Source: JADHMP01 sp016779985 (lineage in GTDB: Bacteria; Bacteroidota; Bacteroidia; Flavobacteriales; Flavobacteriaceae). From it: a stretch of DNA of 64,000 nt. Each line of letters begins with the position of its first letter. The first letter of the stretch is position 1. The DNA is taken from the NCBI GenBank assembly GCA_016779985.1, contig JADHMP010000001.1, forward strand, positions 1 to 64,000, written 5' to 3'. Both the position numbers and the translations under genes were made by a program. Of the stretch, positions 1 to 8,700 are shown piece after piece. Under the pieces are notes generated by a model. That model ran no database searches. It was not told the DNA's origin and saw only the letters and a program-made list of their open reading frames with translations.

Positions 1-98
1 ATAGCAGTAGGGCTCACCTCTTCCCATCCCGAACAGAGAAGTTAAGCCTACTAGCGCAGATGGTACTGCCACACGGTGGGAGAGTATGTCGCCGCCTT
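1..98 (+). rRNA. rrf: 5S ribosomal RNA, 3' part
   Basis: The first bases carry the conserved 5S core, including CCCATCCCGAACAG near position 26 and GGTGGGAGAGTATGTCGCCG near 76. The 5' end lies outside the window. An intrinsic terminator follows within a few bases, so this is the end of an rRNA operon read on the plus strand. The exact 3' end (about 98) is estimated from base pairing expected with the missing 5' end. Confidence 0.95.
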
Positions 99-103
99 CT
101 TCG

Positions 104-137
104 AGACCCTTCAAGTTTGCTTGAAGGGTCTTTTTTT
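104..137 (+). terminator. rRNA operon terminator
   Basis: A perfect 12-bp stem (AGACCCTTCAAG with CTTGAAGGGTCT), a TTTG loop and a run of seven T follow the 5S gene. This is a textbook intrinsic terminator ending rRNA transcription. Confidence 0.93.
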
Positions 138-167
138 GTTCAAAAGGAATTTTTTTCAACAAGGATG

Positions 168-479
168 TTACTTCATTAAATAGCAATCTAGAGCATCGGT
201 AAGCATATGAAAAAGAAGACCTATACCAATAAGGTTAAATGGTTTTTTAAAAAAGACTAATAGTGCATAAAACCCAATAGCAATATTTGTGTGAAAAGTA
301 TGGAATCCAATGCTGCAGCGGTGTGGGTCATAAATGGGAGAAGCCCACAGGTGGTCTATATCAATTACCAGTGTTGCCAAAAACAAAAGGGCAATTTTTT
401 TCCATTCTGTTTTAAAAAGGAAAAAAGCCACTAAAACAGGGATGCCTAAATGTAAAAAGTAATGAATAAAAAAACGCAA
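168..479 (-). CDS. DUF6122 family membrane protein
   Basis: This 103-residue protein has about three or four hydrophobic segments. It also has the polar motifs of the DUF6122 family of Bacteroidota: HYxLHxGIP near the start, DIDHLWASPIYDP around residues 40-52, RCSIGFHTFHT around 54-64, and LLFHMLTDALDC near the end. The conserved His and Asp residues resemble those of membrane-bound metal-dependent hydrolases of the YdjM type, so metal binding is plausible but not shown. It stands alone between the rRNA terminator and a convergently placed minus-strand group. The family call rests on remembered motifs; the function is unknown. Confidence 0.8.
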   Translation of the reverse strand: MRFFIHYFLHLGIPVLVAFFLFKTEWKKIALLFLATLVIDIDHLWASPIYDPHRCSIGFHTFHTNIAIGFYALLVFFKKPFNLIGIGLLFHMLTDALDCYLMK

Positions 480-486
480 GAGATAT

Positions 487-1050
487 TTAAAGGGCCTTTA
501 AGCGAATTTTACGAAAAGCTATTTTCCCCTCATTGGCCACCTGTAGACCAATAACTCCCTGTTTTGATGGATTGCCCGTGTGTATAGCTGTTATTTGACC
601 ATTGAGACGAACTGTGGTGGTTTCGCCTTCACAACGAATTTCGTAAGTATTCCATTTGCCAATGGTTTCGATCTTAACCTTAGGATTTTGTTTGGTCACT
701 ATGGCGCCTGTTCTATTGTCTTGATTGGGGTGTAAATCCCAAATATTAATTTCATGGCAGTCTGTGGCACTCATTTCTTTCTCTTTACAAAGCACAAATA
801 CGCCAGAGTTCACTTGTTTATCGGGTTTAAATTGTAAGCTTAGCACAAAGTTTTGATAGGTATTTTTAGTAATCACAAAACCCTCCCCTTTGGAAGCGTC
901 TCCATGAAGTGCTCCCTTTTTGAATTGCCATTGTACATCACCAGTGATTTCCCAATCGGATGCCTCTTTTTCAAATAGTATTGTTTTTTGTTGGGCTTGA
1001 ATGGCTTGGGGTAAGATGAGCAATAGTAAAAAGGTAACAGTAATTTTCAT
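487..1050 (-). CDS. Secreted DUF1080 (3-keto-disaccharide hydrolase-like) protein
   Basis: The start at 1050 is preferred over the ATG 11 codons upstream, because it opens directly with a signal peptide (MKITVTFLLLLILPQAIQAQ). The mature part, about 168 residues, is one DUF1080 jelly-roll domain, recognisable from GDASKGEGFV, the stretch with SGVFVLCKEKE, and EINIWDLHPNQDNRTGAI. Members of this fold act on or bind glycans outside the cytoplasm, and some hydrolyse 3-keto sugars. The neighbour downstream of it on the minus strand is the DUF6122 gene, and a DUF6786 lipoprotein gene lies upstream, 29 bases away. A shared transcript with a role in carbohydrate handling is inferred, not shown. Confidence 0.85.
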   Translation of the reverse strand: MKITVTFLLLLILPQAIQAQQKTILFEKEASDWEITGDVQWQFKKGALHGDASKGEGFVITKNTYQNFVLSLQFKPDKQVNSGVFVLCKEKEMSATDCHEINIWDLHPNQDNRTGAIVTKQNPKVKIETIGKWNTYEIRCEGETTTVRLNGQITAIHTGNPSKQGVIGLQVANEGKIAFRKIRLKAL

Positions 1051-1079
1051 AGTTGTGAGGATTTTAAATGGAGGTGTAA

Positions 1080-2270
1080 TCAAATTTCAAGTGTATTTAA
1101 ATCGGTTCCAAACACTTTTTTAGCAATAGTATTTAATACCTCTGGGCTACCTTCGAAATGATAAGTACGGTGAATGTGTTTAATAGATTCGTATGCCTTT
1201 AAGGCTCTCGCAGGAGAAGACGTTTCTAATTCATAAAATGGACCCAACTGCCCCCCATTGTCTAGTGGGCCATCGTTATAAGAATTGACCACATCACCAC
1301 CATAGGGGTCTTCTTGTGTCTCCCAAAGTGAGTTGACATAGGAAGCGTTTTCATCAAGAGTGTATTGAATAACGGTGAGTATATTTTGATTAAGGTCATA
1401 ACTGCCTAAAGTGGGAAGTGCATTTTGAGGTGGAATTCCAATTTTAGATCTGTATTTTCCGTCACCTTTAAATAGAATAGTATTTTCCTTCACTTTGAGT
1501 CGGTCTGCTTCTATGGCACCAAAATAACTAGTGTTCAAAGCTAATGAATCCTTAAAGGGAATAACCACAGCCGTTTGATCGGACGGTGTAAACATACCTA
1601 ATATCCAGATGGAGAGCAAACCACTGTCACGATTCCAATCAATAGAACTCATGTTGGTCATCACATTGTCAGACTGATAGCCTACAAAGGCGAGCGTTTC
1701 ATTCAGATCAATGGCTAAATTTTGTTCAATCTCCTCTTTTTGAAGAAGTGATATTTTTCTATTCACGTTGATTTGAAATTCAAAATTTTGATAGTTTTTA
1801 AGGGTAATGTCTTGATCAAAAATAGCATGTGTTGGTCCTTGATCCACTAGGTTAAAAGGTTCAGTATCAATTACTTTAGGGGTGTTCCAATGATCTAAAG
1901 TAAAGGGCGTGCCATTTTCAAAAAAAATGGCATATTGCCCGCCTTCTGGACCTAGCCAAAACCGGTCTTCGCCGCCATAGGCATTGATATGTTCTTGAAT
2001 GGTATTCGAGCTAATGAGATCATAATTGATCCAACCATAACTTTTGCCTTGCCGTCCTTTTGAAGTGCTTGTCATTACGCGGCCTTGAAAGGCTGGAACA
2101 ATGGCTATCTGACATTGCTCATTATTATTTTTGAGGACGATGGTTTTGGTATTTTGGGATAAAAAATCAAGGTCATAACCAAAATTTATTTGTTTTTTAG
2201 GTTCTGTACAACTTTGACAAATTAGAAGTAGAAGGGCTATTTGAACAAATTTTTTAGGTGTCGTTTTCAT
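1080..2270 (-). CDS. DUF6786 family lipoprotein
   Basis: The start at 2270 (MKTTPKKF) is chosen because the next residues form a lipoprotein signal ending in the lipobox-like LLICQSC. The 396-residue product matches the DUF6786 family as I remember it: PAFQGRVMTSTSKG, GWINYDLISS, GGEDRFWLGPEGGQ and DNGGQLGPFYELE. These secreted beta-rich proteins resemble the galactose mutarotase fold, so carbohydrate binding is likely but unproven. It probably shares a transcript with the DUF1080 gene that follows. No catalytic residue can be assigned. Confidence 0.75.
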   Translation of the reverse strand: MKTTPKKFVQIALLLLICQSCTEPKKQINFGYDLDFLSQNTKTIVLKNNNEQCQIAIVPAFQGRVMTSTSKGRQGKSYGWINYDLISSNTIQEHINAYGGEDRFWLGPEGGQYAIFFENGTPFTLDHWNTPKVIDTEPFNLVDQGPTHAIFDQDITLKNYQNFEFQINVNRKISLLQKEEIEQNLAIDLNETLAFVGYQSDNVMTNMSSIDWNRDSGLLSIWILGMFTPSDQTAVVIPFKDSLALNTSYFGAIEADRLKVKENTILFKGDGKYRSKIGIPPQNALPTLGSYDLNQNILTVIQYTLDENASYVNSLWETQEDPYGGDVVNSYNDGPLDNGGQLGPFYELETSSPARALKAYESIKHIHRTYHFEGSPEVLNTIAKKVFGTDLNTLEI

Positions 2271-2372
2271 ATTATTTTGCAAAAATTTCAAGATAAGAAA
2301 ATTAACCTACATTATTTTAAGGCAACAATTAATAGCCTCTCTTTGAGCTCAACTAAAAAACTGAATTTCAAT

Positions 2373-3314
2373 TTATTTAATAATGACCTCATTTTCTAAA
2401 AGTTCGCCAATTGCATACGCCGCTGTACTAATGATTTTATTCATATTATCAATATCCAATTTCTCTGGATGATCTTGAACTTTATGATAATAGTCATAAT
2501 TTTTAAAATCAAAGGCGCTGAGGGTCTGCGCAACAGAACCTAACACTTGGTGAAAAGCAAAGTTATCAGAGCGTTGAAATAAATTAAATTTTTGGGCTTC
2601 TGGAGAAAATTGAACAAAATTAGGTGCAATATTATTTATGGTTTCAGCAAGATTAGAGCGATTGAAGCCTGTGATAAATACTTGATTAGGACCAGAAGTA
2701 AGTTTAGCTCCGATCATTTCAAAATTGATCATATAGTTTACAGATACCCCCTCTTTTTTAAATCGTTCTGCCAAATGATACGCTCCCAAAAGGCCTTTTT
2801 CTTCATCTGCAAAAAGAGCCAGTAATACATTTTGATTCCATTGTCGTTGAGCTAAAAAACGCCCAATTTGAAGAACTGCTGTTGCCCCAGATGCATTGTC
2901 ATTGGCCCCATTAAAAATTGAGTCTGCAGCAGCCTCACTCACTCCAATATGATCTAAATGAGCCCCAATCAAAATGGTTTTCTGATTGGAATTATATTTT
3001 CCTAGTTGACCAACCAAATTATAGGTCATTAACCCGTTTGTAGTGAGAGTGTCTCTGTAGGCAGGATAAAATGGTTTGATCTTATGTTTTTTAAAATAAG
3101 AAGCCACAAATGCAGCCGCTTTGGCATATCCTCCACTTTTGTTATCTCGACCCATCATACTATCTGCAGCCAAAGTATATAAAACGGATTTTGTTTCTGC
3201 CATTGAAATTTGTTGGTTTGCCTGCTCTAAAGTGAGTTTAGTGCCTTTCTGTTTTATTTGATTTTGGCAACCAATAGAGAATAAAAGAAGTAAATGCAAA
3301 TAAAAATGATTCAT
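2373..3314 (-). CDS. M28 family zinc aminopeptidase, lipoprotein
   Basis: The start at 3314 gives a short lipoprotein signal (MNHFYLHLLLLFSIGCQNQ); the longer open frame upstream is rejected as it has no signal. The 313-residue protein has the metal ligands of peptidase family M28: GAHLDHIG (His, Asp), NGANDNASG (bridging Asp), ADEEKGLLG (catalytic Glu and metal-binding Glu), NFEMIG, and a late YYHKVQDHPEKLD (His). It should remove N-terminal residues from peptides at the cell surface or in the periplasm. It is divergent from the next gene, with only about 60 bases between the two starts, so both promoters must overlap or lie close. Confidence 0.88.
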   Translation of the reverse strand: MNHFYLHLLLLFSIGCQNQIKQKGTKLTLEQANQQISMAETKSVLYTLAADSMMGRDNKSGGYAKAAAFVASYFKKHKIKPFYPAYRDTLTTNGLMTYNLVGQLGKYNSNQKTILIGAHLDHIGVSEAAADSIFNGANDNASGATAVLQIGRFLAQRQWNQNVLLALFADEEKGLLGAYHLAERFKKEGVSVNYMINFEMIGAKLTSGPNQVFITGFNRSNLAETINNIAPNFVQFSPEAQKFNLFQRSDNFAFHQVLGSVAQTLSAFDFKNYDYYHKVQDHPEKLDIDNMNKIISTAAYAIGELLENEVIIK

Positions 3315-3375
3315 TATGGTTGCTGATTTTTCTGATGTTATTGAGGAGTCAAATATAAGATTGTATTTTAGCTTA

Positions 3376-3990
3376 ATGAAAAAAACCTTATTTCTCTTTC
3401 TGTTCTCTTTTTCAGTTTTACTTGGACAAAATAACAAGGTTGAAAAATCCACACTTATAATCCCACCCAAACAAATTATTCGGATAGACTATCCTCTATA
3501 CCAGGGGTTTAATGTCAAGCTTTGGAATCGATCAAAATTTGATTTGGGTATATCGGCTCGAGATCGAAAAACAGATTCGTTGCGAAAAGGTTTTGGTCTA
3601 GCCAAAGGGGGCAATGCTATTTTAGAAGTTAATAAGCAACTTTATTTGCAATTAGAAAACCGTTTTTTGGCTCCCCTCAAAGTAGAATTTGTTTTGGTGA
3701 AGGGAACTTCAAGAAAAAAGAAAATAACAGCACCTCTCACACCACAGCGTGCTTTTTATTTAGAAAACAATACTGCACAAAAGCTGCCATTACGAATTCC
3801 AGGGGTGATGAACCCAACGTTGGATCCTTTTTCTAGGAGCGGAGTGGACTTACCAAACGGTCAAAAAATATATTTAGATCTTAGCGGGAAAAGAATTTTA
3901 ATCCTCACCGTTTCTGATAGTATTTCTCAAGGAGATCGCATTGATGTTGCCTCGCTGATCAATAAGGCTCTGAACAAGGATAAGGAATAA
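3376..3990 (+). CDS. Exported protein of unknown function
   Basis: The ATG at 3376 begins a clear signal peptide (MKKTLFLFLFSFSVLLGQ), so the upstream ATG at 3316 is rejected. The remaining roughly 185 residues are rich in Lys, Leu and Asn with no transmembrane segment or recognised motif. Alternating hydrophobic residues suggest beta structure. I do not recognise the family. It is transcribed away from the M28 peptidase gene and towards the glutamate synthase genes. Confidence 0.75.
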   Translation: MKKTLFLFLFSFSVLLGQNNKVEKSTLIIPPKQIIRIDYPLYQGFNVKLWNRSKFDLGISARDRKTDSLRKGFGLAKGGNAILEVNKQLYLQLENRFLAPLKVEFVLVKGTSRKKKITAPLTPQRAFYLENNTAQKLPLRIPGVMNPTLDPFSRSGVDLPNGQKIYLDLSGKRILILTVSDSISQGDRIDVASLINKALNKDKE

Positions 3991-4010
3991 ATCAGTTTTG
4001 CAACTAAAGC

Positions 4011-4261
4011 TCACGTCTTGGCTTTAAATAATAATTTATAATTGGATTTGTAGATTCCGTTTTTATGTATTGCCTTGCGTACGAGCCTAAGCCCCGCGAT
4101 TGCGTATTCATCGGCATTGTTATGCTGTGCTATTGTAGCCTTCTGAAAAAAAGGTTCTAGAGGTTGTTTTTTAATAAGCGTTAGTAAAGCGTCTTGGTCT
4201 AAACCAGAAAACCATCTAATAATTCGATTTAAAAAGGAAAAGAATGCATTATACTGCAGCC
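4011..4261 (-). pseudogene. Startless open frame, possible gene remnant
   Basis: Reading the minus strand from the end of gltD, 83 codons stay open until a TGA at 4011-4013. They code a normal-looking sequence, for example IIRWFSGLDQDALL, KKQPLEPFFQKA and YAIAGLRLVRKAIHKNG. There is no ATG, GTG or TTG start in the frame, and an in-frame TAG lies just upstream inside gltD. The WFSG...L...I...FFQKA part faintly recalls the DUF2200 family, but the rest does not. It may be the surviving C-terminal half of a gene or chance. Nothing else is seen in this interval. Confidence 0.35.
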
Positions 4262-5715
4262 AGATCTCCTGCTATATTTTTTTGAGGTAATGTAGAGCTT
4301 CCCATCAAGTAGGTATCAATTTGATGTGCCGCTTCTCTACCCTCAGAAATAGCCCAAACGATTAGAGATTGCCCCCTACGAGCATCTCCAGCCGTGAAAA
4401 TATGGTCTTTTTCAGTTTGATACTGATTTTCACCTTTCACGTTACCTCGTTCATCAAAAGATACTCCAAATTGCTCAGGAAGACTTTTTTCAGGGCCTGT
4501 AAATCCAAGTGCTAACAAAGCAAGGTCGCAGGGCCATTCTTTTTCACTCCCTTTCTTTTCAATAAGTTTTGGTCTTTCTCCTGGAATTTTCTTCCAGTTT
4601 ACTTCAACAGTTTTTAGCCCTTTAAGTTTTCCGTTTTTATCTCCAACAAATTCTTTGGTCAAAATACTCCATTCTCTATGAATTCCTTCTTCATGCGAAG
4701 AACTGGTTTTCAACACAAAAGGCCAATAGGGCCAAGGATGATCTTCTGTTCTTGATTCGGCTGGTTTAGGCATAATTTCAAAATTGGTAACACTTTTGGC
4801 TCCGTGTCTATTAGAAGTGCCAATGCAGTCAGAACCCGTGTCGCCACCACCAATCACAATTACGTCTCTATTTTTAGCAAATAGTTTTGGGTCTCTTTGG
4901 TGTTGTCCGTCAACCGCTTTGTTATTGTGAGGCAGGAAGTCCATTGCTTGTACTACGCCATCTAAATCTGCCCCAGGGATAGGGAGCTCTCTTTTTATGG
5001 TAGCGCCAGTTGCAATTAAGACAATATCAAATTCTTCTTCCAAGGTTTCAGCGGTTATAGTTTTACCTACCTCTACGTTACATTTGAAAGTGATGCCTTC
5101 CGCTTCTAAAATTTCCAATCGGCGATCGATGATCTTTTTTTCCATTTTAAAATCAGGAATGCCATAGCGTAGTAGCCCCCCAATTTTATTGTCACGTTCA
5201 AAAACTGTCACAAGGTGTCCAGCTCGATTGAGTTGCTGAGCTGCTGCGAGACCAGCGGGTCCAGAGCCTATAACAGCTACTGTTTTATCCGTTCTGTTGG
5301 TCGGAGGTTGTGGTTTTATCCATCCTTCAGCAAACCCCCGCTCAACAATATATTTTTCGATTAACTCAATAGAAACAGGAGGATTGATAATGCCCAAAAC
5401 ACAAGCAGCTTCACAAGGAGCAGGGCACAAACGACCAGTAAATTCTGGGAAGTTGTTTGTTGAATGTAAAATGCCTAGGGCTCGTTCCCATTCGTTTTTA
5501 TACACTGCATCATTAAAATCTGGAATGAGATTGCCAAGTGGACAGCCACTATGGCAGAATGGTACGCCACAGTCCATGCAGCGACCTCCCTGTTCTTGAA
5601 GTTTTTCATTTTCAGGCTCGAGGGTAAATTCATTATAATTTTTAACACGTTCTTTAGGATCAACTGTAGATTCTTTGATCCTATCATATTCCATAAAACC
5701 TCTTAATTTTCCCAT
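4249..5715 (-). CDS. gltD: Glutamate synthase, small (beta) subunit
   Basis: The 488-residue protein passes electrons from NADPH to the large subunit, which makes two glutamates from glutamine and 2-oxoglutarate. The N-terminal iron-sulfur segment has Cys46, 49, 54 and 58 (CMDCGVPFCHSGCP) and Cys97, 101 and 105 (LCPAPCEAACVL). Two Rossmann motifs follow: FAD-binding VIGSGPAG near 148 and the NADPH-binding VIGGGDTGSD near 287. The length fits the family. It lies two bases after gltB on the same strand, so the pair is one transcript. Confidence 0.97.
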   Translation of the reverse strand: MGKLRGFMEYDRIKESTVDPKERVKNYNEFTLEPENEKLQEQGGRCMDCGVPFCHSGCPLGNLIPDFNDAVYKNEWERALGILHSTNNFPEFTGRLCPAPCEAACVLGIINPPVSIELIEKYIVERGFAEGWIKPQPPTNRTDKTVAVIGSGPAGLAAAQQLNRAGHLVTVFERDNKIGGLLRYGIPDFKMEKKIIDRRLEILEAEGITFKCNVEVGKTITAETLEEEFDIVLIATGATIKRELPIPGADLDGVVQAMDFLPHNNKAVDGQHQRDPKLFAKNRDVIVIGGGDTGSDCIGTSNRHGAKSVTNFEIMPKPAESRTEDHPWPYWPFVLKTSSSHEEGIHREWSILTKEFVGDKNGKLKGLKTVEVNWKKIPGERPKLIEKKGSEKEWPCDLALLALGFTGPEKSLPEQFGVSFDERGNVKGENQYQTEKDHIFTAGDARRGQSLIVWAISEGREAAHQIDTYLMGSSTLPQKNIAGDLAAV

Positions 5716-5717
5716 AA

Positions 5718-8700
5718 CTATACTTTTTCTGTTTCAGATTTCGCCATCATTTCCAAGGCTTTTTTATAATCGGTAGGCATAACTTTAATAAACTTTTTAC
5801 TGGATTCAGGCCACCCAGAAAGAATACGCTCGGCTTTAGCACTCTTTGCATAATCGATATGGTTTTGTAACAAATGGGCTACATGCTCCCGATCTTGGTC
5901 TGTAAGGTCTTCTAACTCTACCATTTCCAAATTAAACTTCTTTTCGTCAAATTGACCATCGTCACTAAAAATATAAGCAATTCCACCACTCATTCCTGCA
6001 GCAAAATTACGTCCAAAGGCACCAAGAATCACAGCCACTCCTCCAGTCATATATTCACAGCCATGGTCACCAATACCCTCCACAACGGCTGTTGCTCCTG
6101 AATTACGAACACAAAAACGTTCACCAGCGATTCCATTGATATAGGCTTCACCAGCAGTTGCTCCATAGAGAGCCACATTGCCAATAATGATGTTTTCTTC
6201 GGGCACAAAGCTTGCTTTTTCAGGCACCTGTGCAATAATTTTTGCTCCTGATAATCCTTTGCCAAAGTAGTCGTTGGCAGTACCGACCACTTTCATGTAA
6301 AGACCACGGGTAGCAAATGCGCCAAAACTTTGACCTGCGGTACCTGTAAACTTAATACTCAGCGTGTCTTCTGGAAGGCCCGCAGCGCCATGAATTTTTG
6401 AAATTTCATTGCTCACTATTGCGCCTACGGTACGATCTGTATTCTTGATATTAAAATCAAGGTGCTGAGTTTCTTTTCTATAAAGGGCTGGATGAGCTTG
6501 TTTTAAGATCTGAAAATCCAACACATGTTTCAACCCATGATCTTGCTCGCGGGTGTTGTAGACTTGAACAAAATCTGGCACGTCAGGTTTATATAAGATT
6601 TTCGAAAGATCTATGCCCTGTGCTTTATAATGATCGATTGCTGTTTTCATGTTTAGTTTTTGAGATTGACCGACCATTTCATCTACAGTGCGGAACCCTA
6701 AGTCAGCCATAATTTGTCGTAATTCTTCAGCAACAAAATACATATAGTTGATGACGTGTTCAGGTTTCCCCTTAAAATTTTTCCTTAGTTCAGGGTCTTG
6801 GGTTGCGATCCCAACTGGGCAAGTGTTGAGATGACAGGCTCTCATCATAATACAACCAGAAGCTATAAGGGGTGCAGTTGAAAAACCAAATTCTTCTGCT
6901 CCTAGTAAACAGGCTATGGCCACATCTCTACCTGTTTTCATTTGACCGTCACATTCGAGAACAATTCTACTTCTTAAATCATTGAGCACTAAAGTTTGCT
7001 GAGCTTCAGCAATACCAAGTTCCCAAGGTAATCCGGCATGTTTAAGAGAGGTGAGGGGAGACGCTCCTGTTCCACCGTCATAGCCCGAAATGAGAATAAC
7101 ATCAGCTTTGGCTTTTGCCACTCCTGCGGCAATGGTTCCAACGCCTACTTCAGAAACGAGTTTTACATTAACGCGCGCTTCTCTATTTGCATTTTTAAGA
7201 TCAAAAATTAACTGTGCTAAATCTTCGATAGAATAAATATCGTGATGGGGGGGTGGTGAAATCAAACCGACATAGGGTGTGGAGTTTCTCACAGAGGCAA
7301 TGTATGGGTTTACTTTTGGACCAGGTAATTGTCCTCCTTCACCAGGTTTTGCTCCCTGTGCCATTTTGATTTGTATTTCTTTAGCAGAACTCAAGTAGTG
7401 GCTTGAAACGCCAAACCGACCAGAAGCCACTTGCTTGATAGCACTATTTCTCCAGTTTCCATCTATATCAGGTTGGAACCTTTTTGGATCTTCTCCTCCT
7501 TCGCCAGAATTACTTTTCCCTCCAATTCTATTCATGGCTACGGCCAAATTTTCATGTGCTTCTTGGCTAATAGAGCCTAAAGACATGGCCCCCGTTTTGA
7601 AACGTTTAACTATTGCTGTCCAAGGTTCGACTTGATCTAGGGGGATAGGATCATAACTTGAAAATTCAAAAAGACCTCTCAGGGTCATCAATTTTTTGTT
7701 CTGTTCATTCACCAATTTGGCAAAGGTTTCATATTCCTCAACTTTATTTTGTCTCACTGCTTGTTGCAAATGAGCCACGGTGTGTGGGTTAACAGCATGT
7801 GCCTCACCATCTCTTCTCCAACGATAGTCACCTCCAATTTCCAGAGACATGCCAATGTTGGATTCATGTAAATACGCTTTGCTATGTCTCTGCGCAATTT
7901 CTTTTTCGATTTCATAAAGACCAATTCCCTCAATTCTGGTGGCTGTGTCACAAAAAAAGCGATCTATAAATTTTTGCGAAAGCCCTAATGCTTCAAAAAT
8001 TTGAGCCCCTCTGTAGGAATGCAAAGTGGAGATTCCAATTTTATTCATCACTTTAACGATTCCTTTAGCTATGGCTTTATTGAAGTTGCTAATAGCCTTG
8101 TCTGTTTCTAAAGCAATACCTTCATTTTCGGTTTGATGCTGGATGACTTCATTAACTAGGTAGGGGTTAATAGCACTTGCACCATAACCAAACAACAAGG
8201 CAAAGTGATGTGGCTCTCTCGGTTCTGCGGATTCTAAAATAATTCCAAATCGAGAGCGTTTTCCTTTTCTTTTCAAGGCGTTGTGAGTATGTGCACATGC
8301 TAGAAGCATTGGTATTGGTGCTAGAGAAGAAGATACTCCTCTGTCAGAAAGAATAATGATATTGGCTCCATTTGAGAGTGCTTTTTCAACTTGATGGACC
8401 ATTTCCTCTAAAGCATTTTCTAGTCCATTCAACCCACTTTGAGTTTCATAAAGTGTGCTTATGCATACCGATTTGAAATCGGGATTTTCTATGTTTTTAA
8501 TTTTGTCTAAATCCTCATTGGAAATAACAGGATTTTGGATATGTAGCTTTTTGGCATGATTGGCCGTAACGTCAAATATATTATAATCACTTCCTACTGA
8601 AAGGCTAGTGTCGGTGACTATCTCTTCTCTAATTCCATCCAAGGGTGGATTGGTGACTTGTGCAAAAAGTTGTTTAAAATAATTGTAAAGCAATTGTGGC

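Noticed and set aside
2592..2825. 77-codon plus-strand frame inside the M28 peptidase gene
   Set aside because: It lies wholly opposite a gene with a complete catalytic motif set and has no features of its own.
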